DNA from: Oceanococcus sp051252075
GTDB taxonomy: Bacteria; Pseudomonadota; Gammaproteobacteria; Nevskiales; Oceanococcaceae
NCBI GenBank assembly: GCA_051252075.1
Contig: JBPOFU010000001.1
Coordinates: 62,001 to 126,000 of the forward strand
Direction: 5' to 3'
DNA: 64,000 bases
Shown one piece after another: positions 16,777 through 25,715 of this stretch; position 1 is the first letter of the stretch, and each line of letters starts with the position of its first letter. A program made the position numbers and the translations under genes. The notes below the pieces were generated by a model. It was not told where the DNA came from and made no database searches. It worked only from the letters and a program-made list of their open reading frames with translations.

Positions 16777-17991
16777 ATGGACAACACACTAGAAACCGAC
16801 CGCAGGCCCAGCGGCCTGCAACCACAAGACATTACTCGGCTGCGCATATACCTGTCGCGCGGCCTAGGCCTAAGCCACGTCGCATTTGGCTTGGCCGGGG
16901 AAATTGTCAACGTGGTAGAACGCATGCACGGCACTATCAGCCGCGCCCCGCTGCCGTGGCAGACGCTCAAACGCGACAAAGCGCTAGGTATCGCCGGAGT
17001 GGTGTATCGGATCATTCGGCAAAGTTTTGATCATCTCAGCGGCGGATTTGCCGAAGCCAGTCGCGCATTGGACGACAAAACCGCCATGAGTGACGGTTCT
17101 TGGCTAAAATTTCAAAGTGCTTTGAATGGTGTATGTGGCGATTTGTTGGCGCAACAGCAAAGCCCCATTGCTTTAGATATGCGCTTAGTCTCCCGTGGCG
17201 ACACGAGCCCGAGCTCCGGTCAGCATCAGGTGATTTTTCTGCACGGTCTGTGCATGAGCGAATTGGGCTGGATTAACGCCGCACACGACCGTTTTTGCCA
17301 GCAACTGGAAAGCCATCAGCAAGCGAGTGTTCACTATCTGCGCTACAACAGCGGATTGCGCATTTCTGAAAACGGCCGAAAGCTATCCGCTTTGCTGGAT
17401 AACATGGCCAACTCCAATAGGCCCATAAGCCTGATTGGTCACAGTATGGGCGGCTTGTTGATTCGTAGTGCGCTGCACGCGGCACAAGCCGAGGGTCACC
17501 GCTGGCCACAAAACGTATATCTCGCCGCATTCCTCGGCAGTCCGCATCATGGCGCTCCGCTAGAACGCGTGGGCAACCATGCCAACCGCCTGCTCAAAAC
17601 CACCGCTTACTCCACACCGCTGGCACATTTGGGCGACTTACGCTCCGCGGGCATACAAGATCTACGACATGGGAATGTCTGTGAGCAGGACTGGCAGGCG
17701 TTGCCCCGCCCGGATGAACCCAGTGACCGGCGCAATCATGCACCACTCTTGGCCGGGCCAAAATACTTGCTGCTCGCCGCAACGCTGTCAGAAAATATTG
17801 TCGGCGACCCCATAAACGCAAAGCACGATTATCTTGTTCCGGTCGCATCAGCCTTGGGCTTGTCAGTAAACCCGGAGCATCAGCTGCGAGCTCCAGCATT
17901 GCAGCGCCATGTCGTTACCGATATCAACCATTTGGATTTACTTAGCCACGAACAGGTCTACCATCACCTCGCCGCATCAATGCAGCGCTGA
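16777..17991 (+). CDS. Lipase-like alpha/beta hydrolase
   Basis: About 404 residues from the ATG at 16777 with AGGA upstream; a TTG at 16720 is possible but less likely. A helical N-terminal region (1-145) precedes the alpha/beta hydrolase core: oxyanion-type HG near residue 155 (FLHGLCMSELGW), nucleophile elbow GHSMGG with Ser223, and candidate aspartate and histidine near DYLVPV and INHLDLL. This is the PGAP1/triacylglycerol lipase-type layout. There is no signal peptide, so an intracellular lipase or esterase is likely. It is divergent from the FabR-like/FAR run and ends 15 nt inside the convergent GGDEF-EAL gene. Confidence 0.82.
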   Translation: MDNTLETDRRPSGLQPQDITRLRIYLSRGLGLSHVAFGLAGEIVNVVERMHGTISRAPLPWQTLKRDKALGIAGVVYRIIRQSFDHLSGGFAEASRALDDKTAMSDGSWLKFQSALNGVCGDLLAQQQSPIALDMRLVSRGDTSPSSGQHQVIFLHGLCMSELGWINAAHDRFCQQLESHQQASVHYLRYNSGLRISENGRKLSALLDNMANSNRPISLIGHSMGGLLIRSALHAAQAEGHRWPQNVYLAAFLGSPHHGAPLERVGNHANRLLKTTAYSTPLAHLGDLRSAGIQDLRHGNVCEQDWQALPRPDEPSDRRNHAPLLAGPKYLLLAATLSENIVGDPINAKHDYLVPVASALGLSVNPEHQLRAPALQRHVVTDINHLDLLSHEQVYHHLAASMQR

Positions 17992-20751
17992 TCCACGGTT
18001 CCCAACCGGTGCGGTTGGCGCTTTCGGAGCGGCGAAACCATCGGCAGCATGCAGAAAATCGTCAGCGCTCATGGGCCGACCGAAGTAGTAGCCTTGTGCT
18101 ATATCGCAGTTTCGATCGGTTAAGAACTGATGCTGCTCACGCGTTTCCACCCCTTCGGCGACGACGGCAAGCTGCAACGTGTGAGCCATAACAATAATGG
18201 CACTGGTGACAGCCGCATCGCTGGAATCGATAGTGATGTCGCGGACAAAACTTTGGTCTATCTTCAATTTATCGATAGGAAATCGGGTGAGATACGATAG
18301 GCTGGAATAGCCGGTACCAAAGTCATCGATGGCGACCGCCACGCCCATCGCACGAATGCTTCTCAACATTTCAATCGTGGCTTCTGAGTTTTCTAGCAAC
18401 ACACCTTCTGTAATTTCCACTTCCAGGCAGGACGGCGGCAAACCCGATTGCTCCAGTGCTTTACGAATCGAACCCGGCACATCACCATGAAAGAACTGCT
18501 GCGGCGAGATATTGACCGCAACATTCAAGGGCAAACCCAAACTTTCCTGCATGCTACGAGCTTCACGGCAGGCAGTCATTAGCACCCATTCGCCGATAGG
18601 CCGAATCAAACCGATTTCTTCCGCAACCGGCACAAATTGGTCTGGAGGCACCCTCCCAAACTCGGGGTGAGTCCAGCGCAGCAATGCCTCACAACCGGTC
18701 AATCGGCCACTGGCCATGTCCACTTGTGGCTGATATTCCAAGGACAACTCGTGGCGCTCCATCGCATGCCGCAGCGCCGTTTCTGTCGCCAAGCGCCGTT
18801 CATTTTTATGCAGCATCTCTGCATCGAAGAACTTCGATCGACCACGCCCTGCAGCCTTGGCTTGATACATGGCGGTATCCGCATTCTTGAGCAGCGTCTG
18901 GCTGTCTTCGCCATCTTGCGGATAAATGCTGACACCAATGCTGGGGGTAACAATCATGTCGTGTCCGGCCACAGGTACAGGTTCGGACAATTCACTGAGT
19001 AGCTTGTCGACAACTAGCCTTACCGCCGCGCGATCCACAACATCGGATATCAGCACCACAAATTCATCGCCTCCCATACGCGCCACCGTATCTACTGAAC
19101 GCACACATGACGCCAATCGTTTTGCTACAAGCTGCAGCAAATCATCACCGACATGATGGCCCAACGAATCATTGATGCGCTTAAAGTGATCCAAATCCAG
19201 CATCAACAAGGCGACTTGCCTGCCTTCCCGATGGCCACGTTGTACCGCCTGTTCGATACGATCCGTTAGCAGCGCTCGATTGGGTAAATTGGTTAAGGCA
19301 TCGTGGTGCGCCAAGTGCTGCAACTCGGCCAGAATTTTCTTGCGGTCGGTCAGATCGCTCACCGAACCTACATATTCACAAGCACCAATACCGGGGATTT
19401 TATTCACTGCCAGCCATACCGGAAATTCTTCACCATTCCGGCGCCGGCCTACAACCTCACGACGCACACCAAGCTGCCGCTTGGAGGGGCTGGTCTCCAT
19501 GGACTGTACATAGCCATCGTGTTGCTCATGGAAGCGCGGCGGCATCAACATTGCGACATTGTGGCCGATCACTTCGTGCGCGTAGTAGCCAAACATTGAT
19601 TCGGCCGCTTTGTTAAAGCTGCGTACAGTGCCGCGTTGATCGATGGTCAAAATGCCATCCGCGGTGTTTTCCAAAATGGCCCGTTGGCGCTTTTCACTGG
19701 AGCGAAACGCATCAGACATTTCACGCGCCAAACCTCCTGCACGTACCTCTGAATTTCTCAGAGTAAACACCAATATTGTTATCAGGCTGGTGAGCAACAA
19801 ACCACCGAACAACAAGATTCGCGATGTGGAATAAGCCCCTACATGGAACGCAGGCAAGGCTTCCAAGGAAACAAGCCAACTCCGTCCAGCCACATCCAAC
19901 ACCACTTGCTGACTCAAGCCTGCCGCCAGTGGGCTGTTTTCGGTTTTTTCTATCTGCTCCGTCTCATACAGCCGCATTGCACCTGCGCTTACCATCCCAT
20001 CGTAGATTTGCAGCTTCACATCCGGCCACCCGGCCCCGAGGATGCCTTGCATCAAGTCATTCATACGAAAGGGGCTATAAACCCAGCCTATCAATGCCGC
20101 CCGACGCTGCCCCACAGTATCGAGTGGCTCACCGCGGTGATAAACCGGCAAATACAGCAACGTACCCGCCTGTTTGTTCTCATCCATTTCTTGTAGCAGG
20201 GTGACGCCACCGGACAAAGCGGGTTGGCCAGTATCCCGCGCGCGCTCCATAGCAGCGCGACGTGTAGCCTCGGAATACATGTCATAACCAAATGCGCGCT
20301 GATTACGCACATCAAAAGGCTCTAGATACACAATGGAGGTAGGCGCACGCTTTGAATCTAGCGGCCGCACTTTGTAGTTCGCAAACCCTTGACTGCGAAC
20401 GCTGGATAAATGCGCGGGCAAATCACCGTGCCGCAACTGCTGGGCATAGCCTATGCCCTGTATCCCAGGATACTGTTCGTCGACTTTTAAGCCTTCAACA
20501 TAGGCACGCCATTCGAGGCGCGAAACGTGATCGGAAGCATTAAACAAGGCCACCCCACCACGCAAAACCTGCCTATAAGCGAAAAACCGCGATTCGATAG
20601 CTACGACGGTCTCATTGACCCGCGCTTCAAAGCGCCGGCTCAAATCATTGTGCTCCACGGTCCAAGCAAATTGCCAAGCCACCAGAGTGATCCCGGCGCC
20701 CACAGCGAAGGCCGCCATGGCAGGCAAATACTTGCGTAAAAAGCTGGTCAT
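17977..20751 (-). CDS. CHASE-PAS-GGDEF-EAL cyclic-di-GMP signalling protein
   Basis: 924 residues. Two membrane helices (about 8-30 and 310-332) flank a periplasmic CHASE sensor domain (about 75-260). A PAS domain (about 355-470), a GGDEF domain (about 485-640) and an EAL domain (about 660-905) follow. The GGDEF motif is intact and is preceded at the usual spacing by an RxxD inhibitory site (RSVD). The EAL motif (CEALLRW), DDFGTGYSS and KIDQSFV are also intact, so both synthesis and breakdown of c-di-GMP are possible. It would turn an external signal into biofilm or motility changes. The ligand is unknown. Confidence 0.93.
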   Translation of the reverse strand: MTSFLRKYLPAMAAFAVGAGITLVAWQFAWTVEHNDLSRRFEARVNETVVAIESRFFAYRQVLRGGVALFNASDHVSRLEWRAYVEGLKVDEQYPGIQGIGYAQQLRHGDLPAHLSSVRSQGFANYKVRPLDSKRAPTSIVYLEPFDVRNQRAFGYDMYSEATRRAAMERARDTGQPALSGGVTLLQEMDENKQAGTLLYLPVYHRGEPLDTVGQRRAALIGWVYSPFRMNDLMQGILGAGWPDVKLQIYDGMVSAGAMRLYETEQIEKTENSPLAAGLSQQVVLDVAGRSWLVSLEALPAFHVGAYSTSRILLFGGLLLTSLITILVFTLRNSEVRAGGLAREMSDAFRSSEKRQRAILENTADGILTIDQRGTVRSFNKAAESMFGYYAHEVIGHNVAMLMPPRFHEQHDGYVQSMETSPSKRQLGVRREVVGRRRNGEEFPVWLAVNKIPGIGACEYVGSVSDLTDRKKILAELQHLAHHDALTNLPNRALLTDRIEQAVQRGHREGRQVALLMLDLDHFKRINDSLGHHVGDDLLQLVAKRLASCVRSVDTVARMGGDEFVVLISDVVDRAAVRLVVDKLLSELSEPVPVAGHDMIVTPSIGVSIYPQDGEDSQTLLKNADTAMYQAKAAGRGRSKFFDAEMLHKNERRLATETALRHAMERHELSLEYQPQVDMASGRLTGCEALLRWTHPEFGRVPPDQFVPVAEEIGLIRPIGEWVLMTACREARSMQESLGLPLNVAVNISPQQFFHGDVPGSIRKALEQSGLPPSCLEVEITEGVLLENSEATIEMLRSIRAMGVAVAIDDFGTGYSSLSYLTRFPIDKLKIDQSFVRDITIDSSDAAVTSAIIVMAHTLQLAVVAEGVETREQHQFLTDRNCDIAQGYYFGRPMSADDFLHAADGFAAPKAPTAPVGNRGSALH

Positions 20752-20806
20752 TATAAGAAGGGCTCATCGAACTACCCTTGTGTTATCGACCAGACCTTAG
20801 TGCACT

Positions 20807-21046
20807 TTAGTCTTGTACCTCTAAAGTCTGAACGCGCAGCTCCAGTTCTGCCACGCGCTTACGCAAGCGCAGCAGCAATTCATTCTGCACTTCGAATTGC
20901 TCGCGGCTGACCAAATCGAGCTCACTGAGTTGGCCTTGCAGCACCGCACGAAAATTATCTCGCAGCTCATCTCGCACCGAGGCTAAGCCCGGTGGTAGCA
21001 CTTGGCTTAAACGCTCCGCCATTTCTTGCACTGGATTCGGTTTCAT
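20807..21046 (-). CDS. ubiK: UbiK accessory factor (YqiC/BMFP family)
   Basis: 79 residues from the ATG at 21046, where family similarity begins (MKPNPVQEMAERLSQVLPPG); upstream codons in the same frame do not fit the family. The body has an amphipathic helix (about 5-40) and a C-terminal trimeric coiled coil (about 45-79). UbiK binds the UbiJ lipid carrier and supports aerobic ubiquinone synthesis. An NtrC-type palindrome lies 6 nt upstream of its start codon, in the divergent region shared with glnK. This side-by-side placement with glnK-amtB is seen in other gammaproteobacteria. Confidence 0.9.
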   Translation of the reverse strand: MKPNPVQEMAERLSQVLPPGLASVRDELRDNFRAVLQGQLSELDLVSREQFEVQNELLLRLRKRVAELELRVQTLEVQD

Positions 21047-21051
21047 GTTTT

Positions 21052-21083
21052 GCACTCTTTTGGTGCGCGCATCGTTTTGGTGC
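21052..21083. promoter_or_regulatory. Two NtrC-type operators upstream of glnK-amtB
   Basis: The first site (21052-21066) reads GCACT-N5-GGTGC and fits the NtrC consensus GCACY-N5-RGTGC exactly. The second (21069-21083) reads GCATC-N5-GGTGC, with an imperfect left half. Their right halves are 17 bp apart. They lie about 80-110 bp upstream of the sigma-54 promoter of glnK, the normal enhancer distance, and immediately upstream of the divergent ubiK start. Confidence 0.8.
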
Positions 21084-21161
21084 GCATGTCTGCAGAAGTT
21101 GGGCACAAAATCGCCCACGAAAAAATGTGCTTCGTCTGAAAAAACAGTCGCTTGCTAAAAC

Positions 21162-21177
21162 TGGCACGGCTCGTGCT
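21162..21177 (+). promoter_or_regulatory. Sigma-54 promoter of glnK-amtB
   Basis: The sequence TGGCACGGCTCGTGCT matches the -24/-12 consensus TGGCAC-N5-TTGC at 9 of 10 informative positions (one T to G change in the -12 element) with exact GG-to-GC spacing. It is 68 bp upstream of the glnK ATG and downstream of NtrC sites. Confidence 0.82.
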
Positions 21178-21244
21178 TGGAAGCGCGTCACCAAGTTAAA
21201 TCGGGCACCCGCCCACAGACTTTCACACATCAGGAGCAACAACG

Positions 21245-21583
21245 ATGAAGTTAATTACAGCTGTCATCAAGCCCTTTAAGCTGGATGAAGTGCGTGAAGC
21301 ACTCTCCGAAGTTGGCGTTAAGGGCATTACGGTGACCGAGGTTAAAGGCTTTGGACGGCAGAAAGGGCACACCGAACTGTATCGCGGCGCGGAATATGTG
21401 GTCGACTTTTTGCCTAAGGTCAAAATTGAAGTCGGCGTCGATGATGCGCAACTGGATGGCGCGATTGAAGCCATAAATGGCGCAGCGAAGACCGGAAAAA
21501 TTGGCGACGGCAAAATTTTCATCACCGCGCTGGAACAAGCCATCCGCATCCGCACCGGTGAAACCGGCAGCGAAGCGCTCTAA
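21245..21583 (+). CDS. glnK: Nitrogen regulatory protein P-II
   Basis: 112 residues, the exact family length. The T-loop contains Tyr51 in ELYRGAEYVVDF, the uridylylation site used by GlnD, and the C-terminal PROSITE segment TGKIGDGKIFI is intact. The trimeric protein senses 2-oxoglutarate, ATP/ADP and glutamine status. It blocks AmtB when nitrogen is ample and modulates NtrB and GlnE. The gene follows a sigma-54 promoter with NtrC sites and is 21 nt upstream of amtB, with GAGAG ribosome sequence between. That pairing argues for GlnK rather than GlnB. Confidence 0.95.
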   Translation: MKLITAVIKPFKLDEVREALSEVGVKGITVTEVKGFGRQKGHTELYRGAEYVVDFLPKVKIEVGVDDAQLDGAIEAINGAAKTGKIGDGKIFITALEQAIRIRTGETGSEAL

Positions 21584-21604
21584 AGCTAGCTAGAGAGAGA
21601 AACA

Positions 21605-22870
21605 ATGGAAAATCAAATTTTTGAATTGCAGTACGCCATGGATACCTTTTACTTTTTGGTGTGTGGCGCACTGGTTATGTGGATGGCCGCAGGCTTCTCC
21701 ATGTTGGAAGCTGGCCTGGTTCGGTCGAAAAACACCACTGAAATCCTGACCAAGAACGTTGCCCTGTTTGCGATCTCTTGCATCATGTACTTGGTCTGCG
21801 GCTACGCCATCATGTACGGCGGCGAATACATGTTGACCGGTATCGGCGATGTTGATGCTGATGCTGTTTTGGTTGATTTCGCAGCGCGCGAAGACGGCTT
21901 CCGCGGCGGCTCGATTTACTCTGGCGCTTCGGACTTCTTCTTCCAAGTCGTGTTCGTTGCCACCGCCATGTCTATCGTTTCTGGCGCGGTTGCTGAGCGC
22001 ATGAAGCTGTGGGCCTTCCTCGCCTTCGCAGTCGTGATGACAGGCGTTATCTATCCTATGGAAGGTTCATGGACTTGGGGCGGCAACGCTGTATTTGGTC
22101 TGTACACCTTGGGCGATCTGGGCTTCTCTGACTTTGCTGGTTCCGGCATCGTGCATATGGCTGGTGCAGCGGCTGCTTTAGCCGGCGTCATCCTACTCGG
22201 CTCACGTAAAGGCAAATACGGCGCTGATGGCAAAGTACATCCGATTCAGGGTGCTAACTTGCCAATGGCCACTTTGGGTACGTTCATCTTGTGGATGGGC
22301 TGGTTCGGCTTTAACGGTGGTTCCGTATTGAAGTTGGGTGATATCTCCAATGCCAATGCTGTAGCTATGGTGTTCTTGAACACCAACACCGCTGCTGCTG
22401 GCGGCTTGGTTGCTGCTCTGGCCACCGCTCGCCTGCTGTTCGGTAAAGCGGATCTCACCATGGCGTTAAACGGCGCGCTGGCAGGCTTGGTGGTTATTAC
22501 CGCTGAACCTAGCACTCCGACCGCTTTAACGGCCACACTGTTCGGTGCTGCTGGCGGCGTATTGGTTGTCTTCTCCATCTTGTTGTTAGACAAACTGAAA
22601 CTGGATGACCCCGTCGGTGCGATTTCCGTACACGGCACTTGTGGCCTGCTGGGTTTGTTAGTCGTTCCTTTGACTAACGATGGCGCGACCTTCAGTGGTC
22701 AGCTCATCGGTGCTGCCACCATTTTCGGCTGGGTGTTTGTGACCTCTCTGATGGTTTGGGGCGTACTGAAAGCAATTGTTGGCATTCGCGTCAGTGAAGA
22801 AGAAGAGTACGAAGGCGTAGACATCGCCGAGTGCGGCCTGGAAGCTTATCCAGAATTTACCCGCTCTTAA
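21605..22870 (+). CDS. amtB: Ammonium transporter
   Basis: 421 residues with 11 predicted membrane helices. The two pore histidines are present (GSGIVHMAG and ISVHGTCG), as is the Amt signature region around residues 150-185. Unlike E. coli AmtB, no cleavable signal peptide is obvious: the chain starts with a short polar segment (MENQIFELQ). The cytoplasmic C-terminal tail (about 395-421) would take part in GlnK gating. It is the second gene of the nitrogen-regulated glnK-amtB operon and is followed by a strong terminator. Confidence 0.95.
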   Translation: MENQIFELQYAMDTFYFLVCGALVMWMAAGFSMLEAGLVRSKNTTEILTKNVALFAISCIMYLVCGYAIMYGGEYMLTGIGDVDADAVLVDFAAREDGFRGGSIYSGASDFFFQVVFVATAMSIVSGAVAERMKLWAFLAFAVVMTGVIYPMEGSWTWGGNAVFGLYTLGDLGFSDFAGSGIVHMAGAAAALAGVILLGSRKGKYGADGKVHPIQGANLPMATLGTFILWMGWFGFNGGSVLKLGDISNANAVAMVFLNTNTAAAGGLVAALATARLLFGKADLTMALNGALAGLVVITAEPSTPTALTATLFGAAGGVLVVFSILLLDKLKLDDPVGAISVHGTCGLLGLLVVPLTNDGATFSGQLIGAATIFGWVFVTSLMVWGVLKAIVGIRVSEEEEYEGVDIAECGLEAYPEFTRS

Positions 22871-22921
22871 GTTCGTTTCCGGTGCTGTAACCGGTATTAA
22901 CTAAACTCCCCAGGAGAGCGG

Positions 22922-22954
22922 AAGGCGAAGGTGGCAACACCTTCGCCTTTTTTT
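22922..22954 (+). terminator. Rho-independent terminator of glnK-amtB
   Basis: A perfect 12-bp stem (22922-22933 with 22938-22949) with GCAA tetraloop is followed by a run of Ts to 22954. It lies 52 nt after the amtB stop codon. Confidence 0.95.
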
Positions 22955-23127
22955 GTGGGCGGGTGTTTTGCCGAGGTTTTGACTTGCTCTGGAACGGATT
23001 AGCTGGCGTTGCCTGCGCCGTATGGACTAAGATTCCCCGTTGGGAGTCCCCAACTCAGCTTTATTGACTGGGGATGGGTTGCCATCGGCAACCAAACCGT
23101 TCCACGCCAACACGTCGAATCCGCGCC
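22955..23127 (+). promoter_or_regulatory. Upstream region of the nqr operon
   Basis: This non-coding stretch of 173 nt must hold the nqr promoter. I see a small hairpin (GTTGGG 23039-23044 with CCCAAC 23049-23054) and two TTGACT hexamers (near 22979 and 23064), but no convincing -10 box at standard spacing. There is no strong ribosome site directly before the nqrA ATG. Confidence 0.35.
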
Positions 23128-24477
23128 ATGCACATTCGCATTAAAAAAGGCCTGACGCTGCCTATCAACGGCAGTCCACGCCAAAGTATCGAAGACGCCC
23201 CCGCTGTAGAACGGGTCGCTCTGATTGGTCAGGACTATGTCGGCATGAAACCGACTATGTTCGTTTCAGATGGAGACAGGGTCAAACTTGGCCAGCCTTT
23301 GTTTGAAGACAAAAAAAACCCTGGGGTCATTTTCACCTCACCGGGCTGCGGGGTTGTGGAAAGCATCAACCGCGGTGCCAAACGGGTGCTGCAATCGGTA
23401 GTCATCAAATTGGACGGCGATGATGCCGAAAGTTTTGATAGCTTCGATGACGCAGAGCTGGAAAGCCTGGACGGCGAGATTGTCAAACAAAACCTAATTA
23501 AATCTGGGCTTTGGACATCTCTGCGCACACGCCCCTATAGCAAGGTGCCCGCAGTCGGCAGCCAAGCAGAAGCGATCTTCATAACCGCTATGGACAGTAA
23601 CCCATTGGCGGCGGACCCTACTGTGGTCATCGCTGAAGATTCCGCTAGCTTTCAACGCGGCCTACGCTTACTGGCAACGCTGAGCGACACCTTATATTTG
23701 TGCAAAGCCGAAGGCGCCAGCATAGATACACCTAGCCTGCCGCAGTTGAAGTCAGCCGAATTCTCGGGCCCTCACCCGGCAGGCCTAGTCGGCACCCATA
23801 TTCACTACCTGCACCCCGTTGGTGCGAACCGCATGGTTTGGCACATCGGCTACCAAGATGTGATGGCAATAGGGCGCTTATTCTCAACAGGCCGCCTACC
23901 CGTGGAGCGCATAGTCGCGCTGGCTGGTCCAAAAATTCGCAACCCTCGCTTGCTGCGTACACGCTTAGGCGCAAGCACCGACACGCTGATTGCAGATCAA
24001 CTTAACGACGGCGAAGACTGCCGCGTCATATCCGGTTCGGTGTGGTCAGGCCGTCGCGCCGCAGGTTGGGCCAGTTATTTAGGCCGTTATCACAACCAGC
24101 TATCCGTATTACCTGAAGGCGGAGACCGCGAGTTCCTTGGCTGGATTCGCCCTGGGCCAAACAAATATTCGGCGGTCAACGTCTTTGTATCCGCCCTGCA
24201 ACGCGCCAGCAAGACCTTTGACTTTTCAACCAGTCAAAACGGCAGTCCGCGCGCAATGGTGCCTATCGGCAACTACGAAAACATCATGCCGCTAGACATA
24301 TTACCGACGCAGTTGTTGCGGGCACTGGTGGTCAAGGACACCGATTCAGCACAAGAACTCGGTGGCTTGGAATTGGATGAAGAAGATCTCGCACTGTGTT
24401 CGTTTGTTTGTGTTGGGAAATACAACTATGGGCCGTATTTACGTGCCAATCTTGAACAAATTGAGCGCGAGGGATAA
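23128..24477 (+). CDS. nqrA: Na+-translocating NADH:quinone reductase subunit A
   Basis: 449 residues from the ATG at 23128, where family similarity begins (MHIRIKKGLTLPI); an upstream in-frame start at 23074 would add an unrelated 18-residue leader. NqrA is the soluble cytoplasmic subunit that binds ubiquinone close to NqrB. Its barrel-sandwich start and glycine-rich Rossmann-like middle part are recognisable by overall similarity. It is the first gene of a complete nqrABCDEF-nqrM operon, with nqrB starting 3 nt after its stop. The complex couples NADH oxidation to Na+ export. Confidence 0.95.
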   Translation: MHIRIKKGLTLPINGSPRQSIEDAPAVERVALIGQDYVGMKPTMFVSDGDRVKLGQPLFEDKKNPGVIFTSPGCGVVESINRGAKRVLQSVVIKLDGDDAESFDSFDDAELESLDGEIVKQNLIKSGLWTSLRTRPYSKVPAVGSQAEAIFITAMDSNPLAADPTVVIAEDSASFQRGLRLLATLSDTLYLCKAEGASIDTPSLPQLKSAEFSGPHPAGLVGTHIHYLHPVGANRMVWHIGYQDVMAIGRLFSTGRLPVERIVALAGPKIRNPRLLRTRLGASTDTLIADQLNDGEDCRVISGSVWSGRRAAGWASYLGRYHNQLSVLPEGGDREFLGWIRPGPNKYSAVNVFVSALQRASKTFDFSTSQNGSPRAMVPIGNYENIMPLDILPTQLLRALVVKDTDSAQELGGLELDEEDLALCSFVCVGKYNYGPYLRANLEQIEREG

Positions 24478-24480
24478 TTC

Positions 24481-25713
24481 ATGTCTGCTTTAAGAGATTA
24501 TCTTGACCGCCTGCATCCTTTATTTGCCAAAGGCGGCAAGTTTGAAAAGTACTACGCTGTCTATGAGGCTGTAGACACATTTTTTTACTCGCCACCGGAC
24601 ATTACTCGCACCGCACCGCATGTGCGTGACGGCATCGACCTCAAACGAGTGATGATCTATGTTTGGCTCGCAGTCATGCCTTGTGTATTGATGGCCTGCT
24701 ACAACACCGGTTTGCAAGCCAATTTGGCGCTGCAGTCTCTGGGGCTGGAACAAGCTGTCGGCTGGCGTGGCCATTTGATGGATTTGTTCGGCATAGGACA
24801 CGATCCGGGCAATTTCTTCGCTAACTTCTGGCTGGGCTTTTGGTATTTCATACCGGTCTATTTGGTCACCTTTGCAATGGGTGGCTTTTGGGAAGTTCTC
24901 TTTGCTGCCGTGCGTAACCATGAAGTCAACGAAGGCTTCTTCGTCACTTCTATTTTGTTTGCGTTAACTGTACCGCCAACCACACCACTTTGGATGGTAG
25001 CTCTGGGCATTAGCTTTGGTGTCGTCATCGGCAAGGAAGTGTTCGGTGGTACCGGCAAAAACTTTCTTAACCCGGCGCTCACCGGCCGTGCCTTCTTGTT
25101 CTTTGCTTACCCTGCCGCGATGTCGGGTGATGCCGTATGGACCGCCGTAGACGGCTTTACTGGCGCAACACCTTTGGGTATTGCCGCATTGGGCGGTATT
25201 CCTGCGGTAGAAGCTGCTGGCATTACCTGGATGCAAACCTTTTTCGGTACCATCCAAGGCTCCTTGGGCGAAACCTCAACTTTGGCCTGCTTGTTTGGCG
25301 CTGGCTTCTTGCTGTTCACTAAGGTCGCGTCCTGGCGCATCATGATCGGCGTGTTCCTAGGCATGATTGCGACCACATTGTTGTTCAATGTCATAGGCAG
25401 CGATAGCAACCCTATGTATGCCATGCCTTGGTATTGGCATTTGACGCTAGGCGGCTTTGCCTTCGGCATGATCTTCATGGCTACCGACCCGGTGTCCGCA
25501 GCCATGACCAATACCGGCCGCCTGATTTTTGGTGCACTTGTTGGCTTCATGGTGGTTTTGATTCGAGTGGTCAACCCTGCCTTTCCTGAAGGCATGATGC
25601 TGGCGATCTTGTTTGCCAACATTTTTGCACCGTTGATTGATTACGGCGTGGTTCGAGCCAACGTCAAGCGTCGCCAGTTGCGTACTGGTGCCACTGCAAC
25701 CGAAGGGGCTTGA
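24481..25713 (+). CDS. nqrB: Na+-translocating NADH:quinone reductase subunit B
   Basis: 410 residues, about 10 membrane helices. The covalent FMN attachment site is in the DGFTGATPLG segment (about residues 220-229), the threonine being flavinylated by ApbE in known complexes. NqrB also holds riboflavin and contributes to the Na+ path. The N-terminal 55 residues are cytoplasmic. It follows nqrA by 3 nt and nqrC starts 2 nt after its stop. No ApbE gene accompanies the operon here. Confidence 0.96.
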   Translation: MSALRDYLDRLHPLFAKGGKFEKYYAVYEAVDTFFYSPPDITRTAPHVRDGIDLKRVMIYVWLAVMPCVLMACYNTGLQANLALQSLGLEQAVGWRGHLMDLFGIGHDPGNFFANFWLGFWYFIPVYLVTFAMGGFWEVLFAAVRNHEVNEGFFVTSILFALTVPPTTPLWMVALGISFGVVIGKEVFGGTGKNFLNPALTGRAFLFFAYPAAMSGDAVWTAVDGFTGATPLGIAALGGIPAVEAAGITWMQTFFGTIQGSLGETSTLACLFGAGFLLFTKVASWRIMIGVFLGMIATTLLFNVIGSDSNPMYAMPWYWHLTLGGFAFGMIFMATDPVSAAMTNTGRLIFGALVGFMVVLIRVVNPAFPEGMMLAILFANIFAPLIDYGVVRANVKRRQLRTGATATEGA

Positions 25714-25715
25714 TC

